The notes under the pieces: model-generated
Told to the model about the DNA's origin: nothing
What the model saw: only the letters and a program-made list of their open reading frames with translations
Databases searched by the model: none
Made by a program: the position numbers and the translations under genes
Shown here: positions 33,258-41,855 of the stretch, one piece after another
How positions within the stretch are numbered: the stretch's first letter is position 1
Layout of the letters: every line of letters starts with the position of its first letter
DNA from: Oceanispirochaeta crateris
GTDB taxonomy: Bacteria > Spirochaetota > Spirochaetia > DSM-2461
Assembly: GCF_008329965.1 (NCBI RefSeq)
Contig: NZ_CP036150.1
Coordinates: 806,001 to 870,000 of the forward strand
Direction of reading: 5' to 3'
DNA: 64,000 bases

Positions 33258-34254
33258 TTTTCCACTGCCCCTTTTCCTGTCTCACCATAAATACAAGGTT
33301 CTGACCTTTCATGAAATCAACTTGACCCGGTAGCACTTCTGTACCGAGAAAAAGATAGCAGCTGCTATCGGGAGACCAGCGTCGTCCCTCTTCAAACCAC
33401 TGGGGAAACAACTCAGAATATTCATCGTAACCGTAGATATGGTATCTGTAGCTTCTCTTATAGTCTGCCAGGGAGTAGGCGCTCAAATCGCTTGCTGGCG
33501 GGGCAATCCTATAACGGCTCTGACTAAACCCGGTTTCAAGATCCTTTAAATTTTCAGAGAGGGATTTGTAGAATCCGGGGAGATTGCCGTCAATGTTGTG
33601 CTGCACAAAATCCAGAGAAAATTTTACGGCATTTTCTTTGGTTTCCATTGAGTCTGGAGATCTGTAATTATCCCTGGGGATCGTGAGTTCTGAAGGTGTG
33701 GAAAAAGCCATTTGGAGCTGAGGTTTCTCACTTTGAAGGTCCTCCAAATCCATTGGAAAATCCCAGGCTTCTAGTTCTATCTTATATATCTTTCCCGGTG
33801 CGGAGCTGCGGGGTGGGGCAATTAGTCTCACAGAGAGAACTCCATTATTGTCCAGAATCATGCCGTCATCCTCTAAGGGAATAAACCAGTTACTGTTTTT
33901 CTCCTGCCATCGGGAAGCCTTTTCAGTCCAGGGGAGGGTAAAGACAGTTCCCGGGTTATCAACAGACCTGAGCTTCACCTGGAGTGTGCTCTGTCCATTT
34001 TGGCCGGATTCATCGATGTAGGTCGTTTTCACCCTCCATTTTCTGATAGTTCCTGCTGTTGGAGGGAGGATGCTATTGAAATCTTCTTTATAGACCTTCC
34101 TCACTTCCATCCAGCCGCCATCGCTGTTTACCAAAAAAGGTTGGTAGCTATGACTGTCATAGAGAGTCAGTGTTCCCGTAAGGGATCCTTCCTCCTGGGC
34201 AAAGAGCAGAAAGGGGAGTAATGCCAAGGCAAAAAGCAATATATTTTTTTTCAT
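33238..34254 (-). CDS. Secreted hypothetical protein
   Basis: 338 residues from the ATG at 34254, preceded by AGGAGG. The signal peptide MKKNILLFALALLPFLLFAQ has a clear cleavage site. The N-terminal half contains beta-strand-like segments (GTIRKWRVKTTYIDESG, LSVRLIAPPRSSAPGKIYKIELEAWDF), and the C-terminal half (YGYDEYSELFPQWFEEGRRW, NLVFMVRQEKGQWKIIALPE) resembles small domains of spirochaete periplasmic proteins. I recognise no family. Its last 20 nt overlap rbgA on the other strand, so it lies alone between rbgA and ilvH. Confidence 0.72.
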   Translation of the reverse strand: MKKNILLFALALLPFLLFAQEEGSLTGTLTLYDSHSYQPFLVNSDGGWMEVRKVYKEDFNSILPPTAGTIRKWRVKTTYIDESGQNGQSTLQVKLRSVDNPGTVFTLPWTEKASRWQEKNSNWFIPLEDDGMILDNNGVLSVRLIAPPRSSAPGKIYKIELEAWDFPMDLEDLQSEKPQLQMAFSTPSELTIPRDNYRSPDSMETKENAVKFSLDFVQHNIDGNLPGFYKSLSENLKDLETGFSQSRYRIAPPASDLSAYSLADYKRSYRYHIYGYDEYSELFPQWFEEGRRWSPDSSCYLFLGTEVLPGQVDFMKGQNLVFMVRQEKGQWKIIALPE

Positions 34255-34360
34255 CAAAAACCTCCTGAGGTTGAAGACTCAACAATTTTCAATTCTTCTT
34301 ATTAGATAATCGGAACCTTTAAGGCCCTTATCAAGTGTTTGGTATAAAATTATTGGATTA

Positions 34361-34389
34361 AAAAAACCGGCAAGAATTTCCTGCCGGTT
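34361..34389 (-). terminator. Terminator of the ilvBH operon
   Basis: On the minus strand AACCGGCA/TGCCGGTT with a 9-nt loop, then a run of T, 25 nt after the ilvH stop. Confidence 0.85.
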
Positions 34390-34413
34390 GTTGATCTCTT
34401 TAGATGTGAAGTT

Positions 34414-34920
34414 TTACCAGGAGGTTTCTTCTTTACCACGGGCAATCAGAAGTTTTCCCGTTCTGACGACCTCAAGAACTCCAAATTTATCAAGCATTTT
34501 GCTGACTGCATCGATCTTTGAAGATTTCCCGGTGACCTGAAAGGTCATTGTTGTATCACTGATATCTACATTCCGGCATTTGAATGCACCGGTGATCTGC
34601 AGAATCTCGGTTCTGGATTCATTGTTGCACCTGACTTTAATCAGAGCCAGTTCCTTTTGAATCACATCTTCATCAGAATACTCTCTGGCATGAATCACGT
34701 CCACAAGGCGGTTGAGCTGTTCCAGCATCAAATGAAGAGTCTGGGAGTCACCGGTGGCTTCAATATTGATTCTGGAATAGCGATCATCCTGAGCTGGTGA
34801 ACCCACAAAGCTCTCAATGTTATAGCCTCTTCTGGCAAATACCAGGGCAATCCTGATTGTCACACCTGGTTTATTCTCTACATAAAGGCTGATGTTGTGT
34901 CTTTTTTGTGTTTCATTCAT
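34414..34920 (-). CDS. ilvH: Acetolactate synthase small (regulatory) subunit
   Basis: 168 residues. The N-terminal ACT domain (ISLYVENKPGVTIRIALVFARRGYNIESFVG) senses valine. The C-terminal domain, including LALIKVRC and VTGKSSKIDAV, activates the large subunit. It begins inside the ilvB stop (TGATG, one shared base), so the subunits are translationally coupled. If ilvB is truly frameshifted, ilvH would lack its partner unless a second large subunit exists. Confidence 0.96.
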   Translation of the reverse strand: MNETQKRHNISLYVENKPGVTIRIALVFARRGYNIESFVGSPAQDDRYSRINIEATGDSQTLHLMLEQLNRLVDVIHAREYSDEDVIQKELALIKVRCNNESRTEILQITGAFKCRNVDISDTTMTFQVTGKSSKIDAVSKMLDKFGVLEVVRTGKLLIARGKEETSW

Positions 34921-36634
34921 CAGGTACCTCCCTTAGGTTTTTCCAGTTTTTTTCTTGGCATACTGAGGAGCATTTTGTCTAAACTGGCACCAGAGGGTAC
35001 CATGGGGAATACATTATCATATTTTTCTACTTCCGCATCAATGATGCAGGGACCATCATTATACGCCAGTGCGGCACCCAGTACCTTGCGCACATCGGCA
35101 CTTCTTTTTACTCTGAATCCCTTGCAACCATAGGCTCCTGCCAGTTTCACAAAGTCGGGGTTCCCTTCAAGGTCTACACCGGAAAGCCTGTTGTCATAAA
35201 ACATATGCTGCCACTGACGAACCATCCCCAGATAGTTATTGTTAATGAGGAGAATTTTGATTGGAAGCTTTTCATTGACGGCTGTTGATAATTCCGGAAG
35301 AGTCATTTGAAATCCACCGTCCCCCACGACAGCTACAACGATTTTACCGGGATTGGCCATTTGAGCGCCAATGGCCGCTGGGAATCCAAACCCCATGGTT
35401 CCGGCTCCGCCGGAAGATAGGAAATGGCGGGTATGTTCTGTCTTGAAAAATTGTGCAGCCCACATCTGATGTTGTCCCACATCTGTGGTAACAATGGCAT
35501 TACCTTCTGTCAGCCTGGACATCTCTTCAATTACATGCTGAGCTCTCAGTTTTCCTTCTTTCTTATACTTTAAAGGATATTCCCGTTTTAAACGGCGAAT
35601 TTGTTTTACCCACCGTTGTGTGTTGCCCTTTTCCAGAAATCCGTACAGTGAGTTTAAAACCGATTTAGCATCACCAATGATGGAACAGTCTACCTGGACG
35701 GTCTTATTGATTTCCACTGGATCGATATCAATATGAATTTTCTTTGCCTGAGGTTGGAAGTCGCTGGGAGAACCGGCTATCCGGTCATCCCATCTGGCTC
35801 CTATGGAAACAATCAAATCACAGTCACAAAGGGCCATGTTGGCATAGGCCGTACCGTGCATTCCAGGCATACCCAGATTCAAATCATGACTCTCGGGAAA
35901 GCATCCCTTTCCAAGGAGGGTGTTGATCACAGGAATCTGCATCTTTTCAACTATGGCCTTGATTTCCTGTGTAGCACCGGAGATAACCGCCCCATGACCA
36001 ACCATGAGAATCGGCTTTTCCGCTGATGAAATCATTGAGGCTGCTTCTTTTATAGATTCAAGACTACCTTCTTTTCTGATTGAATATCCCGGAAGGGTGA
36101 ATTCACCAGAGGTATCTACATCTATGAGTGCGCTTGTGACGTCTTTAGGCAGGTCTACTATGACCGGTCCGGGGCGTCCTGTATTGGCTATATGGAAGGC
36201 CTGATTGATAACAGAGGGTAATTCTTTGGGGTCCTTAACCAGGAAAGAGTGCTTGACTATGGGATAGGAATACCTGAGACATCGGCCTCCTGAAATGTAT
36301 CCAATCCAAGGTTACTCGTTAGCTGCTGTCCACACAGAACGACCATGGGTACCGAATCCATCATGGCTGTCATAACTCCGGTCAGTGTGTTTGTAGCCCC
36401 AGGTCCGGATGTTACAAGAACCACACCCGGTTTTCCCGAAGATCGGGCATACCCATCAGCCATATGTGTGGCTCCCTGTTCATGTCTTGTTAGTACCAGT
36501 TTCATATCGGACTGTGCCAAAGCATCAAATATAGGGATTGCATTCCCTCCGGGGAGACCGAACATACATTCTACTCCCTGGTTTTTTAAAATATCTATTA
36601 ACTTGGCGGCGGCAGTACATTGCTTTTTGTTCAT
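34920..36634 (-). pseudogene. ilvB: Acetolactate synthase large subunit, split by a one-base frameshift
   Basis: ThDP enzyme that starts branched-chain amino acid synthesis; about 571 residues if the frame is restored, exactly the family size. Frame 1 (36634-36257) encodes the N-terminal domain (FGLPGGNAIPIFDAL, catalytic Glu in TRHEQGATHMADGYAR, VTSGPGATNTLTG) and stops after GIPIP. One base out of frame, the homology continues at once with PIVKHSFLVKDPKELP and runs open to 34920, through the C-terminal ThDP motif GDGGFQMT...NNNYLG. One base is missing near 36260-36268. Without a shift, the second frame could only restart at the internal ATG at 36035. Sequencing error or recent mutation are equally open. 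Confidence 0.9.
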
Positions 36635-36663
36635 GGTGCCTCCTGAATAAATTGAACAATTTC

Positions 36664-36692
36664 ATAATAGATTATTATATTTGAGAGGTCAA
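36664..36692 (-). promoter_or_regulatory. Sigma-70-type promoter of ilvBH
   Basis: Minus-strand TTGACC (36692-36687), 17-nt spacer, TATTAT (36669-36664), 30 nt before the ilvB ATG, which has CAGGAGG. The leader is too short for an attenuator. Confidence 0.6.
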
Positions 36693-36772
36693 TATATGTT
36701 AAACTCCATTTTTTGTTAATAATTGTGTTAATTTTGACTCTATATTTTATTGAGTATGCTTGTTTTCGATAT

Positions 36773-38110
36773 TTATTGTGTATTTAACCGATTGGTAATG
36801 AGAGTATGCCTATCAGATTTATTCATATTTTGAGAATCTGTCAGTGATTGAACCGTTTTATCAAACAAACCATTATTCAGTTTGATTTTCAGTATTCTTC
36901 TAAGGGATTCATCGAGTCTTTCTTGTGTGTATAGGCCATCTGAAAGGGCTTTTAGCAATGTTTGTTGTGCCTCGGGGATATTCTCAGGCATTAAAATCAT
37001 GTCTGATCCTGCTAAAAAGGCTTTCAAGGCTGCTTCTCCCGGTGCAAAACTGTTTTTTATGGCTCCCATGTCCATGGCGTCGGTGATGATCAGTCCTTCA
37101 TATCTAAATTCTTCTCTGAGTATGACCGTTTGGATTTGCCTTGAAAGAGATGCCGGTTCATTCGTGCCAGTCAAAGCTGGTGCTGCCATATGACCCATCA
37201 TTATGAAATCAGTACCAGCCTCAATGCCTTTTATAAAAGGAATAAAATCTATGTTATAAAAATCCTCTCTGGAACTAAGGGAAGCCACGGCGCCGTTGTG
37301 ACTGTCTCCGCCTACATTACCGTGTCCCGGAAAATGTTTGAGAACCGGAGATATTCCAGCCTTCTTATATCCTCTTACGGCCGCAGCAGTCATGGACCCT
37401 GCCGTTTCAGGATCGGAGCTGAAAGATCTGCTACCAATGGGATTCATCGGGTCTGCATCGGCCACATCGGCAACGGGTGCCATATTCATATTAAATCCCA
37501 GTTCTTTCATATCCAAGCCAAGATATTCAGCTGCGACTTCAGCCAAATCCGTATTCAGCGTATCACCAATTTCGCCGGCAGGGGGGAGATAGAGGACATT
37601 CATATAAGCGGATTTGCCCAGACGGCTCACTTTTCCGCCCTCTTCATCGGTTGTGATAAAAAGTGGATAGGGACTAATGGATTGAAGTTGGCTGATCAAT
37701 TCTTTGGTTTGTTCCGGATTCTTAAAGTTGAGAGAAAAAAGGATAATGCCACCAGGTTTATATTTTGACATGAAAGTTTTGATGGTTTCATCAACTTTTA
37801 ATGCGGGCTTCCCGTAGTCTGTATGTCTTATTGCCAGTATAAACAACTGTCCGATTTTCTCGGAATCCGTCATTGAGAGTAAATAGGAATCAATGAGTGA
37901 GTCTTTTGCGGACTGGGATAAGGCGCTGTAAAGACCTATTTTTTTTAAATAGGCATCGTTGAAGTCTTCTTTCGTATTTTGAGACTGACTTTGACTATTT
38001 AATTGCCTGTCGGGAGTAGATAAAAGAGCTTTTTCGTCCATGATTTGATTCGTCCGGCAGGAGATCATGAATAAAACTGAAAAAGTTATAATTGAAAAAA
38101 TCCGTTTCAA
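36773..38110 (-). CDS. GH3 beta-N-acetylhexosaminidase lipoprotein (NagZ-like)
   Basis: 445 residues starting at TTG 38110 (GAGG 6 nt upstream). A lipoprotein signal peptide ends in VLFMISC, so it is probably anchored in an envelope membrane, unlike cytoplasmic NagZ of enterobacteria. GH3 landmarks: KHFPGHGNVGGDSHNG near residues 258-272, with the catalytic Asp-His pair of bacterial NagZ enzymes, and the nucleophile in GLIITDAMDMGAI (about D344). It removes GlcNAc from muropeptides or chito-oligomers. Sequence after residue 420 is a short extra tail. It fits with the GH18 and M23 envelope enzymes in this window. Confidence 0.93.
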   Translation of the reverse strand: MKRIFSIITFSVLFMISCRTNQIMDEKALLSTPDRQLNSQSQSQNTKEDFNDAYLKKIGLYSALSQSAKDSLIDSYLLSMTDSEKIGQLFILAIRHTDYGKPALKVDETIKTFMSKYKPGGIILFSLNFKNPEQTKELISQLQSISPYPLFITTDEEGGKVSRLGKSAYMNVLYLPPAGEIGDTLNTDLAEVAAEYLGLDMKELGFNMNMAPVADVADADPMNPIGSRSFSSDPETAGSMTAAAVRGYKKAGISPVLKHFPGHGNVGGDSHNGAVASLSSREDFYNIDFIPFIKGIEAGTDFIMMGHMAAPALTGTNEPASLSRQIQTVILREEFRYEGLIITDAMDMGAIKNSFAPGEAALKAFLAGSDMILMPENIPEAQQTLLKALSDGLYTQERLDESLRRILKIKLNNGLFDKTVQSLTDSQNMNKSDRHTLITNRLNTQ

Positions 38111-38237
38111 TGAAAACCTCGTCCATGCCTTGCATTTTTTGATAATTTAGATCATTTTTAATTTTACCACCATAGAAACAAGAAAAAAACAATACTTTTC
38201 CCTACTGAGAAGAGTCTGAAAATATGGAGATTCAGAT

Positions 38238-39284
38238 ATGGAAAAACTAAATAATGCTAATATACGGTCCATCGTGCCTCTCATTACACCAGATGACCTA
38301 AAAGAAGAATATCCTATTAGTGAGGCTCTTACAAAGCAAATTCTTACCCATCGCAATGAGGTTCGCAATATCCTGGAAAAAAAAGATGATAGGATGCTGG
38401 CCATTGTCGGGCCGTGTTCCATCCATGATACGGTTGCTGCCCTGGATTATGCTCAAAGACTTGCGGAATTGAGAGAGCGGTACAAAGACCGGCTATGCAT
38501 TATCATGCGGGTCTATTTTGAAAAACCCCGAACGGCTCTTGGATGGAGAGGGTTGATACTCGATCCGGATATGGATGACAGCTATAAGCTGGAAAAGGGG
38601 CTTAGACAAGCGAGAAAGCTTCTCCTAGAAATTAACAATCTTGGATTGCCAACGGGGTCTGAGATCCTCGACCCCATTGTACCCCAGTATATATCCGATC
38701 TGATTTCGTGGGCTGCCATAGGTGCCAGAACAACCGAATCCCAAACACACCGGGAACTAACCAGTGGGTTATCCATGCCCGTCGGTTTTAAAAACGGAAC
38801 AGATGGCAGCATGGACGTTGCCATCAACGGGATTCATTCAGCACATCATCCTCATAGTTTTATCGGCATTGACGGGAAAGGGCAGACATGTGTTCTGAGT
38901 ACAGAAGGAAATAAGACAGGTCATCCTATTCTCCGGGGGGGCAAACGGGGACCTAATTACTATGAAGAGATCATCGAAGATACGGAGGAGCTATTAATCA
39001 AGGAAGGTCTGCTTCCGGTTGTGATGATTGACTGCAGTCATGAGAATTCGGGTAAAAAATATTTCCGCCAGGAAAGGGTCATGAACTCCATCATGGATCA
39101 GAGAAGCAAGGGCCGGGATTCAATCGTCGGTTTTATGCTGGAAAGTAACATTCATGAAGGAAAACAATGCATTCCCGAAGACAAGAGTCAATTATCCTAT
39201 GGTGTTTCTATAACCGATGCCTGCATCTCTTTTGAAACAACTGCCAAGATTCTGGATTCTGCCTATAAGGTTCTAGACAAATAA
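38238..39284 (+). CDS. 3-deoxy-7-phosphoheptulonate synthase (DAHP synthase, type I)
   Basis: 348 residues, aldolase TIM barrel. It condenses phosphoenolpyruvate and erythrose-4-phosphate as the first step of aromatic amino acid synthesis. AIVGPCSIHD, RVYFEKPRTALGWRGL, ARTTESQTHRELTSGLSMPVGFKNGTDG and IDCSHENSGK are the AroF/G/H (type I alpha) signatures, including the metal-binding Cys and His. Which aromatic amino acid regulates it cannot be assigned. No other aro gene is nearby; a terminator follows. Confidence 0.96.
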   Translation: MEKLNNANIRSIVPLITPDDLKEEYPISEALTKQILTHRNEVRNILEKKDDRMLAIVGPCSIHDTVAALDYAQRLAELRERYKDRLCIIMRVYFEKPRTALGWRGLILDPDMDDSYKLEKGLRQARKLLLEINNLGLPTGSEILDPIVPQYISDLISWAAIGARTTESQTHRELTSGLSMPVGFKNGTDGSMDVAINGIHSAHHPHSFIGIDGKGQTCVLSTEGNKTGHPILRGGKRGPNYYEEIIEDTEELLIKEGLLPVVMIDCSHENSGKKYFRQERVMNSIMDQRSKGRDSIVGFMLESNIHEGKQCIPEDKSQLSYGVSITDACISFETTAKILDSAYKVLDK

Positions 39285-39290
39285 GCTGTG

Positions 39291-39326
39291 AAAATCCAAA
39301 AGGAGAGCTTTCTCTTTTTGGATTTT
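39291..39326 (+). terminator. Terminator after DAHP synthase
   Basis: 16-bp stem (AAAATCCAAAAGGAGA pairing with TCTCTTTTTGGATTTT, one G-U) with a GCTT tetraloop. The U-rich right arm runs into an AT-rich tract. Confidence 0.85.
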
Positions 39327-39442
39327 GTTGTATTAATTTTATATTTTAACAAGAAATATTTGAATTTCAGTACTTTTCTTCTTGATGGAATTTGAAAAAA
39401 AAATATATCCTTCTTTCCGCAATAACCAAGGAACAGGGGATC

Positions 39443-40927
39443 ATGAGTATTTTTGAAAGAGATGCAAAAGCTATAACAATCACAAATCGAATTTGTCATT
39501 TAGCTCTAGAGTTTCTGCATGATCGCAGCAACTGTCTCATCCGTAAAGATGATCAAACTCTCATAAACGGCGAGTCCTGCACATATTCCCTTTCTCTTTC
39601 CCATATCAATGACAATACTCTCATCCTGGATGAACAGGTGCTGGCCATCAAGTGCAATAGGATGACTCACCGTCATTGGCTGTTTCATCACAGGGAAGCC
39701 TGGAAACTCAAGGATGCTGGAAAGAACGGTGCCGCCCTGGATAAGGAGCTGGTGACCATAGAACTTTTGGATTTGATGGAGCGTCTTGAAGGCATCCGGG
39801 ACAAAAAAACATCCCGTTTTGATGTTCCTGTTTCACCCAGGGGGTCACACGTCCATGATGCAGCGGGTCTGTTAAAGAGCAAATCTGCCAGGGTTTTTAC
39901 ACTCGCAGCAGCAGGACTGGTCATGGCCGTACTCTTTTTATCTCTGTTTATATCAACAATGCAGTATGGGCGAATGTTGAAAACAGTTTTGACCCTCAAT
40001 GATGTCATCACAACCACTTCTCAGTCCAATAATGAGACCATCGATGTACTTAGTACCGAAATGAACCGTATCAATGAGGAGCTTTATAGTCTCAAGGATG
40101 TGGTGTTTCAAGAAAAAGAGGCCTTTGAATTCAATAAAAAGCAGACTTCAATGAACCTGCGTTGGCTGGCTTCCCGATTTCCAAGATCCAGCAGTTCCAG
40201 AGCTAAAGCCTATGAGTACCTGGCTGATAGGATCGAAGAATCCGAGACCTATGGTGAAATGGTTTTTCAGATGTCGAGGCTCCCTGAAAATAACGATCAG
40301 GCCGAAACTTTGATGGCCACTGATAGAAGCAATCGACTCTCTATGGACCACTATTCCTCCGTATTTCCCGGTCTAATTCTACCTGTGAATACGGGATTTC
40401 CGGATAATGATGACAGTGATTTTATGATTTCTAGTGGATTTATAGAACGACGTTTGTCTCCTCTCGGATCCGGGGGTGTTAAGCCTCATTTAGCCGTGGA
40501 CATCATCAATCTGGATAACATCATAAAAGTCTCTGAAGGCAATGATATTATCAGAGACGCCAGCCAGCCTGGTTATGCTCAGGCTGTGTATCCTGGAATT
40601 ATGCAGGAAAAAGGGTTTGACTGGGTCTATGGCTGGCACGCTGAGGTCCGGCATGAACTGATGCCTGAAGTTCAAAAACTTTTTCCTCAAGCTCAGTTCT
40701 GGACCAGTTATTATGCTCATATGGAGGATGAAAGTCATTTGTCTGAGGGAGCATCCCTTGATGCGGGTGATTTTATTGGTAAAATCGGCAATACCGGCAA
40801 GTCTACCGGACCCCATCTTCACTTTGAGTTGAGAGTCTACCATCCTGGTGGACAGGAAAGCAATTCCTATGGAACATTTGACCGTATCAATCCCTATAAA
40901 AGAGTCCGTCGGAGTCAGCAGGAATAG
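39443..40927 (+). CDS. M23 (LytM-type) peptidase with one membrane anchor
   Basis: 494 residues from the ATG at 39443, where AAGGAACAGGGGA provides a ribosome-binding site; a TTG at 39392 is in frame upstream. The first ~150 residues are cytoplasmic and unrecognised. A transmembrane helix follows (about 156-178, VFTLAAAGLVMAVLFLSLF), then a coiled-coil-like stretch and a C-terminal LytM domain. Zinc ligands: HLAVDI near 350 and HLHFEL near 465. The second domain has an insertion between these motifs compared with compact M23 enzymes. It probably cleaves peptidoglycan peptides in the periplasm. A second, LysM-containing M23 gene is at 58192. Confidence 0.88.
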   Translation: MSIFERDAKAITITNRICHLALEFLHDRSNCLIRKDDQTLINGESCTYSLSLSHINDNTLILDEQVLAIKCNRMTHRHWLFHHREAWKLKDAGKNGAALDKELVTIELLDLMERLEGIRDKKTSRFDVPVSPRGSHVHDAAGLLKSKSARVFTLAAAGLVMAVLFLSLFISTMQYGRMLKTVLTLNDVITTTSQSNNETIDVLSTEMNRINEELYSLKDVVFQEKEAFEFNKKQTSMNLRWLASRFPRSSSSRAKAYEYLADRIEESETYGEMVFQMSRLPENNDQAETLMATDRSNRLSMDHYSSVFPGLILPVNTGFPDNDDSDFMISSGFIERRLSPLGSGGVKPHLAVDIINLDNIIKVSEGNDIIRDASQPGYAQAVYPGIMQEKGFDWVYGWHAEVRHELMPEVQKLFPQAQFWTSYYAHMEDESHLSEGASLDAGDFIGKIGNTGKSTGPHLHFELRVYHPGGQESNSYGTFDRINPYKRVRRSQQE

Positions 40928-40949
40928 AAATGTTCCGGAGAAGAGCCGA

Positions 40950-41465
40950 TCATAGTGGTATTTCTAATTTCATTTTTTCGAAGATTAAAAAGACAGCCGG
41001 GCAGATTTTTGTATTTTCAAGCATCTGACGCGTATATTTTTTAAAAGAGATGCTGTTTGTGTGTGGGAAATCCCGGCAGGCACCCGGTCTATCTGAATAG
41101 AAAAGGCAGAGATTGTCTTCCTGTATGAAGGGGCAGGGCATGGTCTGGAACACATAGTCTCCCTCTTCATCTATTTTTAGATAACTTTCAGTAAAACTGC
41201 CGGGTTTCATTTTAAGGCCTCGGGACAACCTTGTGATGTCTCTCTCCCTTAGCAGGGGTCCGGTGCTCCTGCAGCAATTACTACATTTCAGACAGTCAAT
41301 TTCATCAAACACTTCCACATGAAAACGGCGGAGGAGGGTATCTACCTTTCCCTGTTTCACTTTTTTGAGTTTCTTGAAATATACCTTATTTTCCCTGTAT
41401 TTCTGCGAGGCTTTGTTCAGTATGTCTTTGTAGGCACGGCAGGTTTTATCAATGTCCTGGTCCAT
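40950..41465 (-). CDS. YkgJ-family cysteine-cluster protein
   Basis: 171 residues. The family signature CxxCxxCC is present (DCLKCSNCCRSTGP), together with PCPFIQEDNLCLFYSDRPGACRDFPH, supplying the Cys residues that bind zinc or an Fe-S cluster. Function of the family is unclear. It is the last gene of the operon; its start lies inside hisI (17-nt overlap). Confidence 0.92.
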   Translation of the reverse strand: MDQDIDKTCRAYKDILNKASQKYRENKVYFKKLKKVKQGKVDTLLRRFHVEVFDEIDCLKCSNCCRSTGPLLRERDITRLSRGLKMKPGSFTESYLKIDEEGDYVFQTMPCPFIQEDNLCLFYSDRPGACRDFPHTNSISFKKYTRQMLENTKICPAVFLIFEKMKLEIPL

Positions 41466-41838
41466 ATACTTCTTCTGGATTAAAGAGTGCTTTATCCGTT
41501 TCTACCAGTATCCCATCTTCCCAACGCCTGTAGTAACAACTCTTGTGCCCGGTGTGACAGGCTGCACCGCCAATCTGTTCTACAACAAATAATACAGAGT
41601 CATTGTCACAATCAATGCGAACTTCTTTTAGAATCTGATAGTTCCCGGAGGATTCGCCTTTCCGCCAGAGTTTCTGTCTGCTACGTGAGAAGTAGACTCC
41701 TCTGGAGGTCCGAATAGATTCTTCCCAGGCTTCTTTATTCAGGTAGGCCTGCATTAGGATTTCTTTGCTTTCAAAATCCTGTACTATCACAGGGATCAGA
41801 CCTTTTGTTTTTTCAAAATCCAGAGGGCATTCACTCAT
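41449..41838 (-). CDS. hisI: Phosphoribosyl-AMP cyclohydrolase
   Basis: 129 residues from the ATG at 41838 (AAGGA 8 nt upstream); an ATG at 41859 overlapping the previous stop (ATGA) is the other option. It opens the purine ring of phosphoribosyl-AMP in histidine synthesis. The Mg site DCDNDSVLFVVEQ and the Zn site GGAACHTGHKSCYYR are complete. The HisE pyrophosphatase domain fused in many bacteria is absent. No other his gene is near: it is the fourth gene of an operon with a sugar-nucleotide enzyme. Confidence 0.95.
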   Translation of the reverse strand: MSECPLDFEKTKGLIPVIVQDFESKEILMQAYLNKEAWEESIRTSRGVYFSRSRQKLWRKGESSGNYQILKEVRIDCDNDSVLFVVEQIGGAACHTGHKSCYYRRWEDGILVETDKALFNPEEVYGPGH

Positions 41839-41855
41839 ATTATTATCCTTACTTA

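Noticed and set aside
36257-36273. Programmed frameshift signal in ilvB
   Set aside because: No slippery heptamer or downstream stem-loop is evident; treated as mutation or error.
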